DNA of 64,000 nt. It comes from GCA-2786165 sp964625775. GTDB taxonomy: Bacteria; Pseudomonadota; Gammaproteobacteria; Legionellales; Legionellaceae. The notes under the pieces are model-generated. The model was not told the DNA's origin, made no database searches, and saw only the letters and a program-made list of their open reading frames with translations. The DNA lies in the NCBI GenBank assembly GCA_964625775.1, contig CAZVEH010000002.1:1-64000 (forward strand). The letters run 5' to 3'. Below are positions 34,924 through 44,297 of the stretch, piece by piece. Positions within the stretch are counted from its first letter, which is position 1, and each line of letters opens with the position of its first letter. Both the position numbers and the translations under genes were made by a program.

Positions 34924-35003
34924 GTCCGTGATTAAAGTATGAAAAACCCCGCCAACACTCAATAAAAATTTTCTTTCAAGCAAGAGTCAAACTGCGTTTT
35001 GAA

Positions 35004-35483
35004 TTAACGATTAGGACTAATTCTTGAACTTTTGTGCTGTTCCACTAGAAAATCAATAATTCTCTGGGACTTAGTTATATCAAGGTCAAGCTCTGAGATA
35101 TGAATGGTGATATTCAACAAAAAAGCAGCTAAATTCTGCTGTGAAGAAAAAAGAACACGAATCTCTGTGCCTCGATCAAATATGTATTGTAATAGTGATT
35201 TATCAATCACAATGTCATCTGAATGAGAGGGGTTTTTATTTTCATCACCAAATAACAACCAGCCGGGCGTGACATGGAGTCGTTTTGCAATCACAACAAT
35301 GGTGTGAATATCAGGCATAGCTTTGTCGCGCAAATACTTACGACATATTTGCAAAGAATTCTCGGTGATTTCAGATAGTTTTTGGATGCTAACACCCGTT
35401 GGCGTACGCGAAGACCTAAAACCCGCATTAATCATGGCAGATTGAAGCCGTTTCCCAAAGGTTGGTAAATTATTTTCTTCCAT
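35004..35483 (-). CDS. XRE-family transcriptional regulator
   Basis: 159 residues with an N-terminal Xre-type helix-turn-helix (about residues 28-75: VSIQKLSEITENSLQICRKY ... TPGWLLFGDENK, the usual end of the domain). The C-terminal half is helical and of unknown function. No neighbour overlaps it; the dead endA fragment lies upstream. Its target cannot be told from the sequence. Confidence 0.8.
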   Translation of the reverse strand: MEENNLPTFGKRLQSAMINAGFRSSRTPTGVSIQKLSEITENSLQICRKYLRDKAMPDIHTIVVIAKRLHVTPGWLLFGDENKNPSHSDDIVIDKSLLQYIFDRGTEIRVLFSSQQNLAAFLLNITIHISELDLDITKSQRIIDFLVEQHKSSRISPNR

Positions 35484-35511
35484 GACTGACCCGTGAGCTT
35501 TTATGCTTACG

Positions 35512-35803
35512 CTATTCTACAGTAATGAACTTATTCTGGTAACCCTCAATAGTGGCTATTTCTGAAGCCCAGACTTTTTCCCACTTAGACGGAGGATATT
35601 GTTTGTTCCAAGGTAAATAAAGCCGCTTTTTCTCTTCGAGAAGTGGAATATGGTATTTATCCCCATAAAAAGAGTGGCACGTGCTACTATACCCTTGGTT
35701 TTATTTGAAGGCTCAATTTCTCGTGTAATTCTGTTTATCTTAAAATTACATCCATAAAACTTATTACCTGAGATACGTGTGAGCAACCAAATATTACATG
35801 ATC
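35512..35803 (-). pseudogene. Relic of an EndA-type DNA/RNA endonuclease
   Basis: Three short pieces in different frames read as the 3' end of endonuclease I. Near 35800 there is HVIFG; then, in the open frame 35556-35786, YGCNFKINRITREIEPSNKT leads into GIVARATLFM; then, after a frameshift near 35675, comes LPWNKQYPPSKWEKVWASEI with the usual end IEGYQNKF and a TAG at 35512. The order matches EndA/Dns (C-x-V ... RG-IAR-YFYM ... W-x-QYP), but the catalytic first half is missing. It abuts the histidine kinase stop codon. Confidence 0.75.
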
Positions 35804-35813
35804 TTTAACGGGA

Positions 35814-38297
35814 TTATTTTGCAAATGATTTGAGTCGGGTAGATGTGGCGTCAAGCGTTTTTAATACCTGTTGATATAATCTTTCTAATAACTTGGTTTC
35901 TCCTGTTTTATAATAACGTTCTAAATATTTGCATGCAGTTGCAGCTTGATTAAGCCCAATTGACAAAAAACCACCTTTTAATTTATGCGAGATATCAGCG
36001 ACAACTTGCCATTTACCTGCCTCGTAAGCTGTTTTTAGTCGAGGAAGCTCAGTAGGAATACTGATATTAATCGTTTCCTTAAGCATTTTCATGAGCAGAA
36101 CTGTATTATCACCAAGGATTTTCTGTGCGGTTTCTATATCAAATATCATTTGATTGTCGATTGCAAACAACTCATCCTCTGTATTGGGCAAATCTAATCC
36201 CAGACTGCCCATATTGGAGGTGTTGGTTGAGGTAGCAGGAGGTTTTTGCTCTGATGCGCTAATGGGTGATGGTTGCCTGATTGTATTGCTAAAAAGAGCG
36301 AACTTTACACAGATCTCTGATAGTATTTCTGGCCGAATAGGTTTGATAAAAACCTCATTAATTCCTGCTGCAATGCATTCGTCGTGAATTTTACCCTCGG
36401 CATGCCCAGTAATAGCTATGATTGGAACAGATTTTTTATTGCTTAGTGTTTCATATTGCCTAAATTGCTGCGCAAATTCTATGCCAGAAATACCCGGTAA
36501 TCCAATGTCAGAAAGGATAAGGTCAAAATGTTTACTCTTGGCAAGTTCAAGGGCTGTTTCACCATCTGGAGCGGGTGTAGGATTACATTGCGCTTGGCTT
36601 ACAAGTGCTTCTGCGACTTTAAGGGCAACCACATTATCTTCTATAATAAGTATCTCTGGTGCATTGAGATGAACTGATGAGGTCGTTTTCACCTTAGTTG
36701 AAATTTGTTGCGGTGGTTCTTCCGAGTGCCCAATTAGGCGCGCAGCAGGGATGTTCTTGGGTTCTGTTCCTTTGTCAGCTGTTTGAAGAGTTAGCATGAG
36801 GGAAAACTTAGACCCCTGATTAAGGTTGCTTTTTACTGAAATTTTGCCGCCTAATAACTCGGTATAAGTTTTAACAATGTGTAGGCCGACGCCATGGCCT
36901 TTATCTAGACCTTTATAAGAAGGAGTGACTTTGTAGAATAATTCAAAAATTTTATCTAAAGATTCAGCCGGAATTCCAATACCACTATCGCTTACTTCAA
37001 AGAGTATTTTGACTTTATCGTTAAATGTCTCAGACAATTTAATATCAATATTAACACGCCCTTTTTTAGTAAATTTAATTGCATTACTTACTAGATTTAG
37101 TAAAATGTGGTGTATTTTTTTGTGGTCTCCCAACAATATTGCTGGTATTTTTTCATCGATATGTTTAAGTAATTCGATTTTTTTCAGATCTACGGAGGAT
37201 TGCTCTAAATCTATAATCGTTTGTATAAGATGACCTAAATCAAAAGGTACTTGTTCATTGCATTCAGTCGTGATCTTACCCAAGGTTACAACCTCGATAA
37301 TTTCGTTCAACATATTCAGCAATTCATCAGCACTTTTCACTATGTCATGAATATATGTTTTTTGAGTTGGATTTTCGATTTCTTTTTCTAATATAGAACT
37401 AAGCCCAATAACTCCTGCGAGTGGTGTACGAATATCATGACTCATGTTTGCGATGAATTCAGTTTTGGCAATACTAGATGTTTCTGCCGCTTCTTTTGCC
37501 TGCTTGAGATCTTCTTCCATTTTTTTTCTATCAGTAATATCCACTGATATGCCAAGCATACCGATGATTTTTCCATGAGTATCCCGTAATGGAACTTTAT
37601 TTGATAAATAGACTTTTTTAGAGCCATCTTCTGTATATAGTGGTTCTTCTAGACTTAAAGATATTCCTGTTTCCATAACTGCTTTATCAGCTTTTTGGTA
37701 TTGCTCGCTTGATCTTTGGTCATACAAATCATTATAGGTTTTCCCGATAATATCTTGCCTTGATTTCAGCTTTAATAGGTTAGCCATGCTATTACTGCAT
37801 CCCAAATATATGCAGTGGGTATTCATCCAATAAACACTTACAGGAATTTCAGCAATGATATTTTCCATATATTGATAAATGTCTTTTACATGCTCTATTG
37901 TGTGTTTATCTTGACGAATATCTTGCCCTGTTAGTGATTGATTAAGATTTTTGATGTCTTCGTGTAGAGAGTTAATCTCATTTGATGGTTCTTTTATGCG
38001 ACCAAATATAATAAATTTGATATTTTTTTGAGATGAATTTGAATGTAAACATTGCCAGATTATGGTTCTTTGTCCTGAATGCGGGATTAGTATATTAGAA
38101 TAATTGTTATCGTTAAAATCTTTGAAACTGGCGCAAACTGTTGTGAATGGTTTACCTATGAGATCGGGTATCTTAATATTTAATATATTTTCTACAGACG
38201 TATTTGCCTCTACTATCTTAAAATCTGCAGACAAAAAAAGTACGGGCTCTTCAATTAAATCGATGAGGTCATAGGTAATCGCAGAATTTTTTCGCAT
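35814..38297 (-). CDS. Hybrid sensor histidine kinase (PAS-PAS-HisKA-HATPase-REC-Hpt)
   Basis: 827 residues, no membrane segment seen, so probably a soluble sensor. In order: PAS-like (about 8-110), PAS with PAC (150-265), HisKA with phospho-acceptor His in FIANMSHDIRTPLAGVIG, HATPase (FEVSDSGIGIPAESL, GHGVGLHIVKTYTELLGG), receiver with Asp in DLILSDIGLPGISG, and a C-terminal Hpt domain with ISHKLKGGFLSIGLN. It is a full ArcB-like phosphorelay, so a separate response regulator must receive the phosphate; none is in the window. It is co-directional with the NRPS gene 99 bp upstream, which suggests linked function. Confidence 0.93.
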   Translation of the reverse strand: MRKNSAITYDLIDLIEEPVLFLSADFKIVEANTSVENILNIKIPDLIGKPFTTVCASFKDFNDNNYSNILIPHSGQRTIIWQCLHSNSSQKNIKFIIFGRIKEPSNEINSLHEDIKNLNQSLTGQDIRQDKHTIEHVKDIYQYMENIIAEIPVSVYWMNTHCIYLGCSNSMANLLKLKSRQDIIGKTYNDLYDQRSSEQYQKADKAVMETGISLSLEEPLYTEDGSKKVYLSNKVPLRDTHGKIIGMLGISVDITDRKKMEEDLKQAKEAAETSSIAKTEFIANMSHDIRTPLAGVIGLSSILEKEIENPTQKTYIHDIVKSADELLNMLNEIIEVVTLGKITTECNEQVPFDLGHLIQTIIDLEQSSVDLKKIELLKHIDEKIPAILLGDHKKIHHILLNLVSNAIKFTKKGRVNIDIKLSETFNDKVKILFEVSDSGIGIPAESLDKIFELFYKVTPSYKGLDKGHGVGLHIVKTYTELLGGKISVKSNLNQGSKFSLMLTLQTADKGTEPKNIPAARLIGHSEEPPQQISTKVKTTSSVHLNAPEILIIEDNVVALKVAEALVSQAQCNPTPAPDGETALELAKSKHFDLILSDIGLPGISGIEFAQQFRQYETLSNKKSVPIIAITGHAEGKIHDECIAAGINEVFIKPIRPEILSEICVKFALFSNTIRQPSPISASEQKPPATSTNTSNMGSLGLDLPNTEDELFAIDNQMIFDIETAQKILGDNTVLLMKMLKETINISIPTELPRLKTAYEAGKWQVVADISHKLKGGFLSIGLNQAATACKYLERYYKTGETKLLERLYQQVLKTLDATSTRLKSFAK

Positions 38298-38396
38298 TAA
38301 AATCCCAAATAAAATACCCGGTGTTTAGTTAGCTAGCCACTTTAATGATAGAACATGATTAAATATAAGTCAAAAGGTTCAAGTATAGCAATGTAT

Positions 38397-41300
38397 TTAG
38401 CTTTCAGTTAAATCATCAACCCGGTAAGAGTCCATTTTTATATTTAAACTATCATTTAGTTTGCTTGCAAGAGTTTTTATATTTGGTTCATAAAACATAC
38501 TCTCATGGTCACCCGGTACCAAATGAAATTCAATAGGTTGTGCAGAATATTCTTCCCACCAATTGAACGGGGCATTGTATTTAAAGATCTCATTCAGTTC
38601 TTCTGCCTTAAATAATACCAATTTACTTTGAATGATGGGTAATTTATATTGAATAAGCAGATTTTCCCTGTGAGATTGGAGTTTTAATAAAAACTCAGCA
38701 TTATATAGTTCACTATCAATATATTTTTTTAATATTCTGGAGTTTTGTTTTTCCATAATAGCTTGAAAATAGGCTTCGTTACTCTGAAGAGTCGGATAAA
38801 ATGCCCAACCATCAAGTGATATAATTGTATCAACAACGTCACCTTTTTCTTGAAGTTGTTTTGCAATTTCAATGGCTACAGTTGCGCCAAAGGATGCGCC
38901 ACCGAGAAAATAAGGCCCCGAAGGTTGAATGAGCTGTATTGCTTCAAGATAATAACTTGCCATTTCTTCTAATCTGTTAAACATCAATTCATTTTTATCA
39001 AGTCCGGGGTCCTGTAGTGCATACAATGGTTGTTCTTCATCTAAATATTTACCGAGAAGGTGATACCAAAATACACTCCCTCCGATAGGATGGATTAAAA
39101 ATAAAGGAGTTTTATTACCTGATTTCTTCAGCGGGACTACAAAGCTCTGTGGTAAATTTTGAAGATTAAAAAAGTCGCTTGATTTATGCCTTATATTTTC
39201 TATTTCTTTAGATAAATCACTTATTGTTGTGTATTGAAATAATTTTCGCACACTCAAAATAACAGAAAATTGTTTTTGAATAAGCGATAATATCTTCATT
39301 GCCAATAAAGAATTGCCTCCTAATTCAAAGAAATCATCGTTTACCCCTATCTTTTCTGTTTTTAAAACCAGGCACCAAATATGCTGGAGTAACTTTTCAA
39401 CATCATTGCGAGGTTCAATACACTTATTACCAGAATCTAGCTGCTTGTTTGGTGTGGGTAGTATTTTCCTATCTATTTTACCGCTTGGAGTAGTTAAAAG
39501 TTTATCAACAACAAAAAATCGATTAGGAATCATGTATTCAGGGATTTTTTTATTCAAGAATACACGAATGTCTTTAACTGTTATTTTAGAGTTATTTGCC
39601 ATTACAAGATACGCTGATAAAGACATGGAATCATCTAAATTTGGTTCTGGTACTACAATACATTGATGAATGGTTTTAATTTTCATTAAATGAGATTCAA
39701 TTTCATTGGTTTCTATTCTAAAACCTCTAATTTTCAACTGATTATCTGATCGGCCAAGGTATTCAATTTGGCCATTAAATAACCATTTAACCAAATCACC
39801 CGTTTTATATAATTTATCATGAGGGTCTTGACTAAATGGATTCGGTAGAAACTTTTGGTTAGTAAACTCATGGTTATTTAAATACCCTACGGCTAATACA
39901 TCTCCGCCAATGTAGAGCTCACCAGTTATTCCAGCAGGTACCATCTGCATTTTACTATCCAGAATATACATTTTTGAGTTGAATATGGGTTTGCCAATGC
40001 GACAAATATTACTTTTTGCGTCTTTTTTAGAGCAAGTGGCTGTGACTACTTGGATTGTAGTTTCTGTAGGGCCATATAAATTATGTAGCATTCTGTTGTA
40101 AGAATTTTTTTTGAAGAATAGTTTGATGGTTTCTGGCAACAAAGACTCTCCGCCAGAGAATATATGCTTTAAAGTAGAGCACGAATTGAAGCCTTGAGTA
40201 GAAAGAAGCTCTTTTAGCATAGTAGGTACAAGCTGTAGTATGCTGATTTTGTTTTTTGTAATAAGCCGAATTAATTGGTCCGGGCTTGCATGAGCATCAT
40301 TCGGTGCTATTACAAGCTTTGCTCCAATAAAGAGAGGAATAAAAAACTCCCAAATTGAAGCATCGAACGAAAAAGGTGTTTTTTGTAAAAAAATATCTTT
40401 TGCTGTAAAAGCGTATTCTTTTTGCATCCAAATCATATGATTACAAGTAGAGCGATGGGAAATTGCTACGCCTTTAGGATTACCTGTAGTTCCTGATGTA
40501 TAAATAACGTAAGCCAAATCCGAATATAGATTTAAAGGCTCTGGATTTTTTGTAGAAAGTAGCTTGTCATTTAAGATAGAGTTTATCTTAATAGTTTTCC
40601 CAAAATAGCTGCTAGGCTTGTGATGTATAGATTTATGATCCATTAATAACAAAGAAGCCTGACTGTCATGAAGCATATAAGAAATGCGATCTTCAGGATA
40701 ATTGGGGTCTAATGGTAAGTATGCACTTCCAGATTTTAATATGCCCAAAATACAGATAACCATTTCTACGCTGCGCTCTAAAGCAATCCCTATTAAATGA
40801 TTAGGTTTGGCTCCATGGTCTCTTAAGTAATTTGCAAGTTTATTCGCCTTAGAATTCAACTCGTAATAGGTTATTGATTTGCCTTCATATGTTACAGCTA
40901 TTGATTTTGGGGTTTTAAGAACTTGTGATTCAAAATATTCATGTAAAAGTTTTTTATAGTTGTATTTATGCTTTGTGTTATTCCAAGTGGCATTTAAATT
41001 AATGATTTCTTTGGAATCTATAAAATTAAGCTTAAAAATAGGCTTATCTGGACAGATTGCGATATCTTTTAATAAGGTTAAAAACTGCGCATCCATTTTT
41101 TTTAAATAAGTATAAGATTGATAATGACCTCTTAAATCAACTATGTGGTAAAAATAAAACCAATCTCCATTGGGAGAGATATATAAATTTAGCTTTTTGG
41201 TAGATCTACCAGGTGTGTCCGAGTGCGGAAAAGTGATAGCGAGATCTATTTCGTTTGGGCTGTTTTTTAATTGAGGATGACGAAGAAAAATGTCTTTGCA

Positions 41301-42668
41301 AAAAGTGTTATTTTGAAGTAATTGTGTTTTTTCATTTAAAGTAACATTTAGACAATCTCTAAATGTTATGTCGCTATTAAATGCGGTGGTGAAAGGGATG
41401 TATTCTGATAGAAGTGTATTTAGTTCACTTCTTTGGTGTGAGTTTTTATATTCGATGGAGATATTTTTATAGCTATTTAATTTAAAAAAATAAACTAAAG
41501 CTGCAGTAAGAAACACATCTTCTATTGTTTGCTCTGGATAAGTGAGTTTAAGTTTATTAAGCAAAGTTAAAGAAATGACCCTTCTTTTAGGGTTTTTGGT
41601 GGGCTTAGGTTCTTTTTTTTCTAATTTAGAAAGAAATGAAACTTCTTCTTGTTTACAAAGCAGGAATTTATTTACCCAAAACTTTTCAGTTTTGGGATTA
41701 AAGGCAGGGTGTTTGCTTAACTTCTCTATTAAATGAGGATTGATTTTATCCAGCTCAAAATCCAGTTGAAAAGAATGGGTGGCACATAAATCTTGAATTG
41801 ATTTTTTTTGACCCTCAAATGTGACGAGCTCTAATACTTCTATATCCAGAGTCGATGTCGAGATATGGATGCTCTTATCCGAAAGATGTGTAATTTTTCC
41901 AGGAACAGAATTTTTTGATATATCTAATTTTTTGTGATTTTTTAATATGTACGTATATCCATTAATTAAAATCTTAGGCGTGACTAATTGATTGAGATAA
42001 TTTCCAAAAGTTAAAGCTCTACATAATCTATCAATATTTTCAGCAGAATCTTCCCAATTTATAAACCCCAAATTTTTAGGCTTATGTTTTAATCCAAAAT
42101 AAGAGCGATCTTGGAGATTTTGTTTTAAAGGATTGATAGAATTGTTTGTCAATTCTGTTAGTAACTCAGAAAAAGAGCTGACAGCGTACTCATAACATTT
42201 TAGGTTTAGACTAATCGCAGTATCTGTAGTTTCTATAGAAAACATTGGTTGCTTGATAATACTTCCTGTATCAATTTTTTCATCCATAATATGCCAAGTA
42301 ACAGCATGCTGTGTTTCTCCATTCAATATTGCGTGCGAGGTGGCATATAAGCCTGCGTATTTTGGCAAAGGAGAGTCGTGATAATTTATAGCATGACAAG
42401 AGGGTAGTTTGAGAACATCTGCGGGCAAAATTTCACTATTTACTATACTGAAAAGAAAATCAAATTTTCTTTCGTGGAATTTAGTTTGAAATTCATTTAT
42501 ATTTTCATAATGGTGAATTGCATTAGTAATACACCAGTCCTTTATTTGTTCAGACGGCGATATTAAGCCAAGTAATTCATGACCATGTTTTAGAACAATA
42601 TCTGCACATTGTAAGGTTATATTACTATCACCGATGATATAACAGCTGAGTATGTTATTTTTAATCAC
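38397..42668 (-). CDS. One-module NRPS with N-terminal formyltransferase (F-C*-A-PCP-TE)
   Basis: 1423 residues. Residues 1-300 are a formyltransferase like methionyl-tRNA formyltransferase: INYHDSPLPKYAG (Asn/His) and DEKIDTGSII (Asp). About 300-590 resembles a reduced condensation domain without an HHxxxDG motif. An adenylation domain follows (600-1090: AYVIYTSGTTGNPKG, FSFDASIWEFF, NLYGPTETT, YKTGDLVKW), then a carrier domain (FFELGGNSLLAMKIL) and a thioesterase with FLGGASFGATVAIEI. It should load one amino acid, formylate it and release it, as in the first step of linear gramicidin (LgrA). By hand the substrate code reads D-A-W-Q-I-S-L-I-Q, closest to glutamine-type codes. Very AT-rich. 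It is divergent from a FadL-like gene and next to a sensor kinase. Confidence 0.9.
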   Translation of the reverse strand: MIKNNILSCYIIGDSNITLQCADIVLKHGHELLGLISPSEQIKDWCITNAIHHYENINEFQTKFHERKFDFLFSIVNSEILPADVLKLPSCHAINYHDSPLPKYAGLYATSHAILNGETQHAVTWHIMDEKIDTGSIIKQPMFSIETTDTAISLNLKCYEYAVSSFSELLTELTNNSINPLKQNLQDRSYFGLKHKPKNLGFINWEDSAENIDRLCRALTFGNYLNQLVTPKILINGYTYILKNHKKLDISKNSVPGKITHLSDKSIHISTSTLDIEVLELVTFEGQKKSIQDLCATHSFQLDFELDKINPHLIEKLSKHPAFNPKTEKFWVNKFLLCKQEEVSFLSKLEKKEPKPTKNPKRRVISLTLLNKLKLTYPEQTIEDVFLTAALVYFFKLNSYKNISIEYKNSHQRSELNTLLSEYIPFTTAFNSDITFRDCLNVTLNEKTQLLQNNTFCKDIFLRHPQLKNSPNEIDLAITFPHSDTPGRSTKKLNLYISPNGDWFYFYHIVDLRGHYQSYTYLKKMDAQFLTLLKDIAICPDKPIFKLNFIDSKEIINLNATWNNTKHKYNYKKLLHEYFESQVLKTPKSIAVTYEGKSITYYELNSKANKLANYLRDHGAKPNHLIGIALERSVEMVICILGILKSGSAYLPLDPNYPEDRISYMLHDSQASLLLMDHKSIHHKPSSYFGKTIKINSILNDKLLSTKNPEPLNLYSDLAYVIYTSGTTGNPKGVAISHRSTCNHMIWMQKEYAFTAKDIFLQKTPFSFDASIWEFFIPLFIGAKLVIAPNDAHASPDQLIRLITKNKISILQLVPTMLKELLSTQGFNSCSTLKHIFSGGESLLPETIKLFFKKNSYNRMLHNLYGPTETTIQVVTATCSKKDAKSNICRIGKPIFNSKMYILDSKMQMVPAGITGELYIGGDVLAVGYLNNHEFTNQKFLPNPFSQDPHDKLYKTGDLVKWLFNGQIEYLGRSDNQLKIRGFRIETNEIESHLMKIKTIHQCIVVPEPNLDDSMSLSAYLVMANNSKITVKDIRVFLNKKIPEYMIPNRFFVVDKLLTTPSGKIDRKILPTPNKQLDSGNKCIEPRNDVEKLLQHIWCLVLKTEKIGVNDDFFELGGNSLLAMKILSLIQKQFSVILSVRKLFQYTTISDLSKEIENIRHKSSDFFNLQNLPQSFVVPLKKSGNKTPLFLIHPIGGSVFWYHLLGKYLDEEQPLYALQDPGLDKNELMFNRLEEMASYYLEAIQLIQPSGPYFLGGASFGATVAIEIAKQLQEKGDVVDTIISLDGWAFYPTLQSNEAYFQAIMEKQNSRILKKYIDSELYNAEFLLKLQSHRENLLIQYKLPIIQSKLVLFKAEELNEIFKYNAPFNWWEEYSAQPIEFHLVPGDHESMFYEPNIKTLASKLNDSLNIKMDSYRVDDLTES

Positions 42669-42761
42669 TTTAGGGTTCTCATTTTACAATGTGCCTAATA
42701 TTTAAATTAAAAGATTATAGGGTTTACTTTTGTTTATCGTCAAGATATTCACTAGTTTAGT

Positions 42762-43934
42762 ATGGATCTGATTTTGATAACTAATGTGAATATAAAGAAA
42801 TCAAGTATACAAAAATCATCCGGCTATTATTTAATATTTTTCTTTTATATATTAGCGCCATTACAGGTTGTACATGGTGCTGTTTCACAAATACTTAACG
42901 ATAATTTTTTCCAGAATCCCGCAGAATTAAAAATAATTGATAATTTGCAAATTGTAGTCGGCAATGTGTTGATTAATCCGACCATAAACTACTCAGGGAA
43001 TGCCTATGGAGTCAATGGGCAGACTAAAAGTAATGTTAAAGATTATTTGCCATATCTATTATCTGCCTATCGATTCACCGATCGATTGGTTTTAGGATTT
43101 AATATCACGCCGAGCGTATATGGCCATTTAAATTGGCCTGAAAACTCATTTGTTGCACAAGCTTCAACACAAACAAAATTACTTTATTATCGGTTTGGAT
43201 TTCAGTCAAGCTATGAGTTTACGGAGAAACTGGCCTTTGGGATTGGGGTTAATATAGAAGATAATGCGCAATTTCAGTTAAATTTTTTAGTACCGGGACA
43301 AGGGAATCAAGTTAATAGTATTACAGGATTAAATCCTACAGGGGATGTGGGTTTTTATTACAAGATAAATACGAAAAATTATTTGACTTTGGCAGGGTAC
43401 TCGCAAGTAAATACCTACGGCCATGGTACCAGCTCAGCTGGGTTGGTATATAATAACAATTTATCGATGAATATTACTCAAGCACCAGTGATTTATCTTG
43501 GGCTAAAGCATTTTGAAAATGATAAATGGTTTATAGAAGGAAAGATATATTGGTCTGGATGGGCTATTCAAAAAAATATTGATTTTACAAATACAACAAC
43601 AGGAAGTTATTCTGTGCCTACAAATTGGAGAGATGTTTGGTCATTCCAACTCACTACCCGTTATGTATTAATTGATCAGTTAGCCTTACTTGGTTCTATT
43701 ATTTACGAAACAAATCCTGTTCCGTTAGCAACTAATGCAATAGGTTATCCATTAGCTGCATCAGGTGCTATCTCGGCTGGGTTGGATATTGCGGTGCAAA
43801 AAGAGCTCTCAATACAGGCTCTATATAGCTATGGAAGATTTCTCCCGAACTCTCCTATAAACAATGTTAATAGCATAGGGACAATAACCGCACAATTTCA
43901 AGCAGCAGTTTTACAATTCGTGTATAAAATATAA
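42762..43934 (+). CDS. FadL/OmpP1-like outer-membrane channel
   Basis: 390 residues: a signal peptide (about 20-40, ending VVHGA), then a beta-barrel pattern of alternating strands, with NPAELKIIDNLQIVVGN near the start, WFIEGKIYWSGWAIQK and the WRDVWSFQLTTRYVL segment typical of FadL-family long-chain fatty acid or hydrophobic-compound channels, ending in an aromatic C-terminus (LQFVYKI). It is transcribed divergently from the formyl-NRPS with 93 bp between start codons, so a shared control region and a role in passage of the NRPS product are possible. Confidence 0.8.
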   Translation: MDLILITNVNIKKSSIQKSSGYYLIFFFYILAPLQVVHGAVSQILNDNFFQNPAELKIIDNLQIVVGNVLINPTINYSGNAYGVNGQTKSNVKDYLPYLLSAYRFTDRLVLGFNITPSVYGHLNWPENSFVAQASTQTKLLYYRFGFQSSYEFTEKLAFGIGVNIEDNAQFQLNFLVPGQGNQVNSITGLNPTGDVGFYYKINTKNYLTLAGYSQVNTYGHGTSSAGLVYNNNLSMNITQAPVIYLGLKHFENDKWFIEGKIYWSGWAIQKNIDFTNTTTGSYSVPTNWRDVWSFQLTTRYVLIDQLALLGSIIYETNPVPLATNAIGYPLAASGAISAGLDIAVQKELSIQALYSYGRFLPNSPINNVNSIGTITAQFQAAVLQFVYKI

Positions 43935-43959
43935 GATTAAATACGAATAAAATTTAATC
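43935..43959. terminator. AT-only hairpin between convergent genes
   Basis: GATTAAAT (43935-43942) and ATTTAATC (43952-43959) form an 8-bp inverted repeat right after the FadL-like stop codon, before the end of the opposing WGR gene. The stem has only two G-C pairs, so it is a weak candidate terminator. Confidence 0.3.
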
Positions 43960-43967
43960 AAGATATT

Positions 43968-44285
43968 CTAGTTTTTGTATGAGTAAGAAGACATCTGTTG
44001 ATAACCGCGTTTCAATCTAGTTTTTGTTGCAATACCGAATTGACTATATGCTTCAAGATAACAAGCGAAAGCTAAAGTTCTAGTTTGACCAAGACGAGTT
44101 TGTATTCGCCCGTTTACCAAAGTGATGATCCAATCTTCGAAGAGATCCTTTTCTAATAATATTAGGTAGTATCTTGTGCCTTTCTCAAATCGTGCAAAGT
44201 GACATTCTTCGCAGATGCTAGTTGTTTTATCTCGAATCAATTGAAGACATTTTGTTTGCACGTTAGAATCAGTCAAATTATTCAC
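43968..44285 (-). CDS. WGR-domain-like protein
   Basis: 105 residues from a GTG. The stretch RYYLILLEKDLFEDWIITLV, then NGRIQTRLGQTRTLAFACYL and a final KTRLKRGYQQ fit a WGR domain, a nucleic-acid-binding module also found in PARP enzymes and in prophage or plasmid proteins. It is divergent from the DUF3987 gene with only 12 bp between start codons, leaving no room for separate promoters; one or both starts may lie further inside. Confidence 0.7.
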   Translation of the reverse strand: MNNLTDSNVQTKCLQLIRDKTTSICEECHFARFEKGTRYYLILLEKDLFEDWIITLVNGRIQTRLGQTRTLAFACYLEAYSQFGIATKTRLKRGYQQMSSYSYKN

Positions 44286-44297
44286 CGATTGTAATAG

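Noticed and set aside
35556..35786. A 76-residue ORF as an independent small gene
   Set aside because: Its sequence and that of the other frames read together as a frameshifted EndA C-terminus, and it starts at a TTG without a ribosome-binding site.
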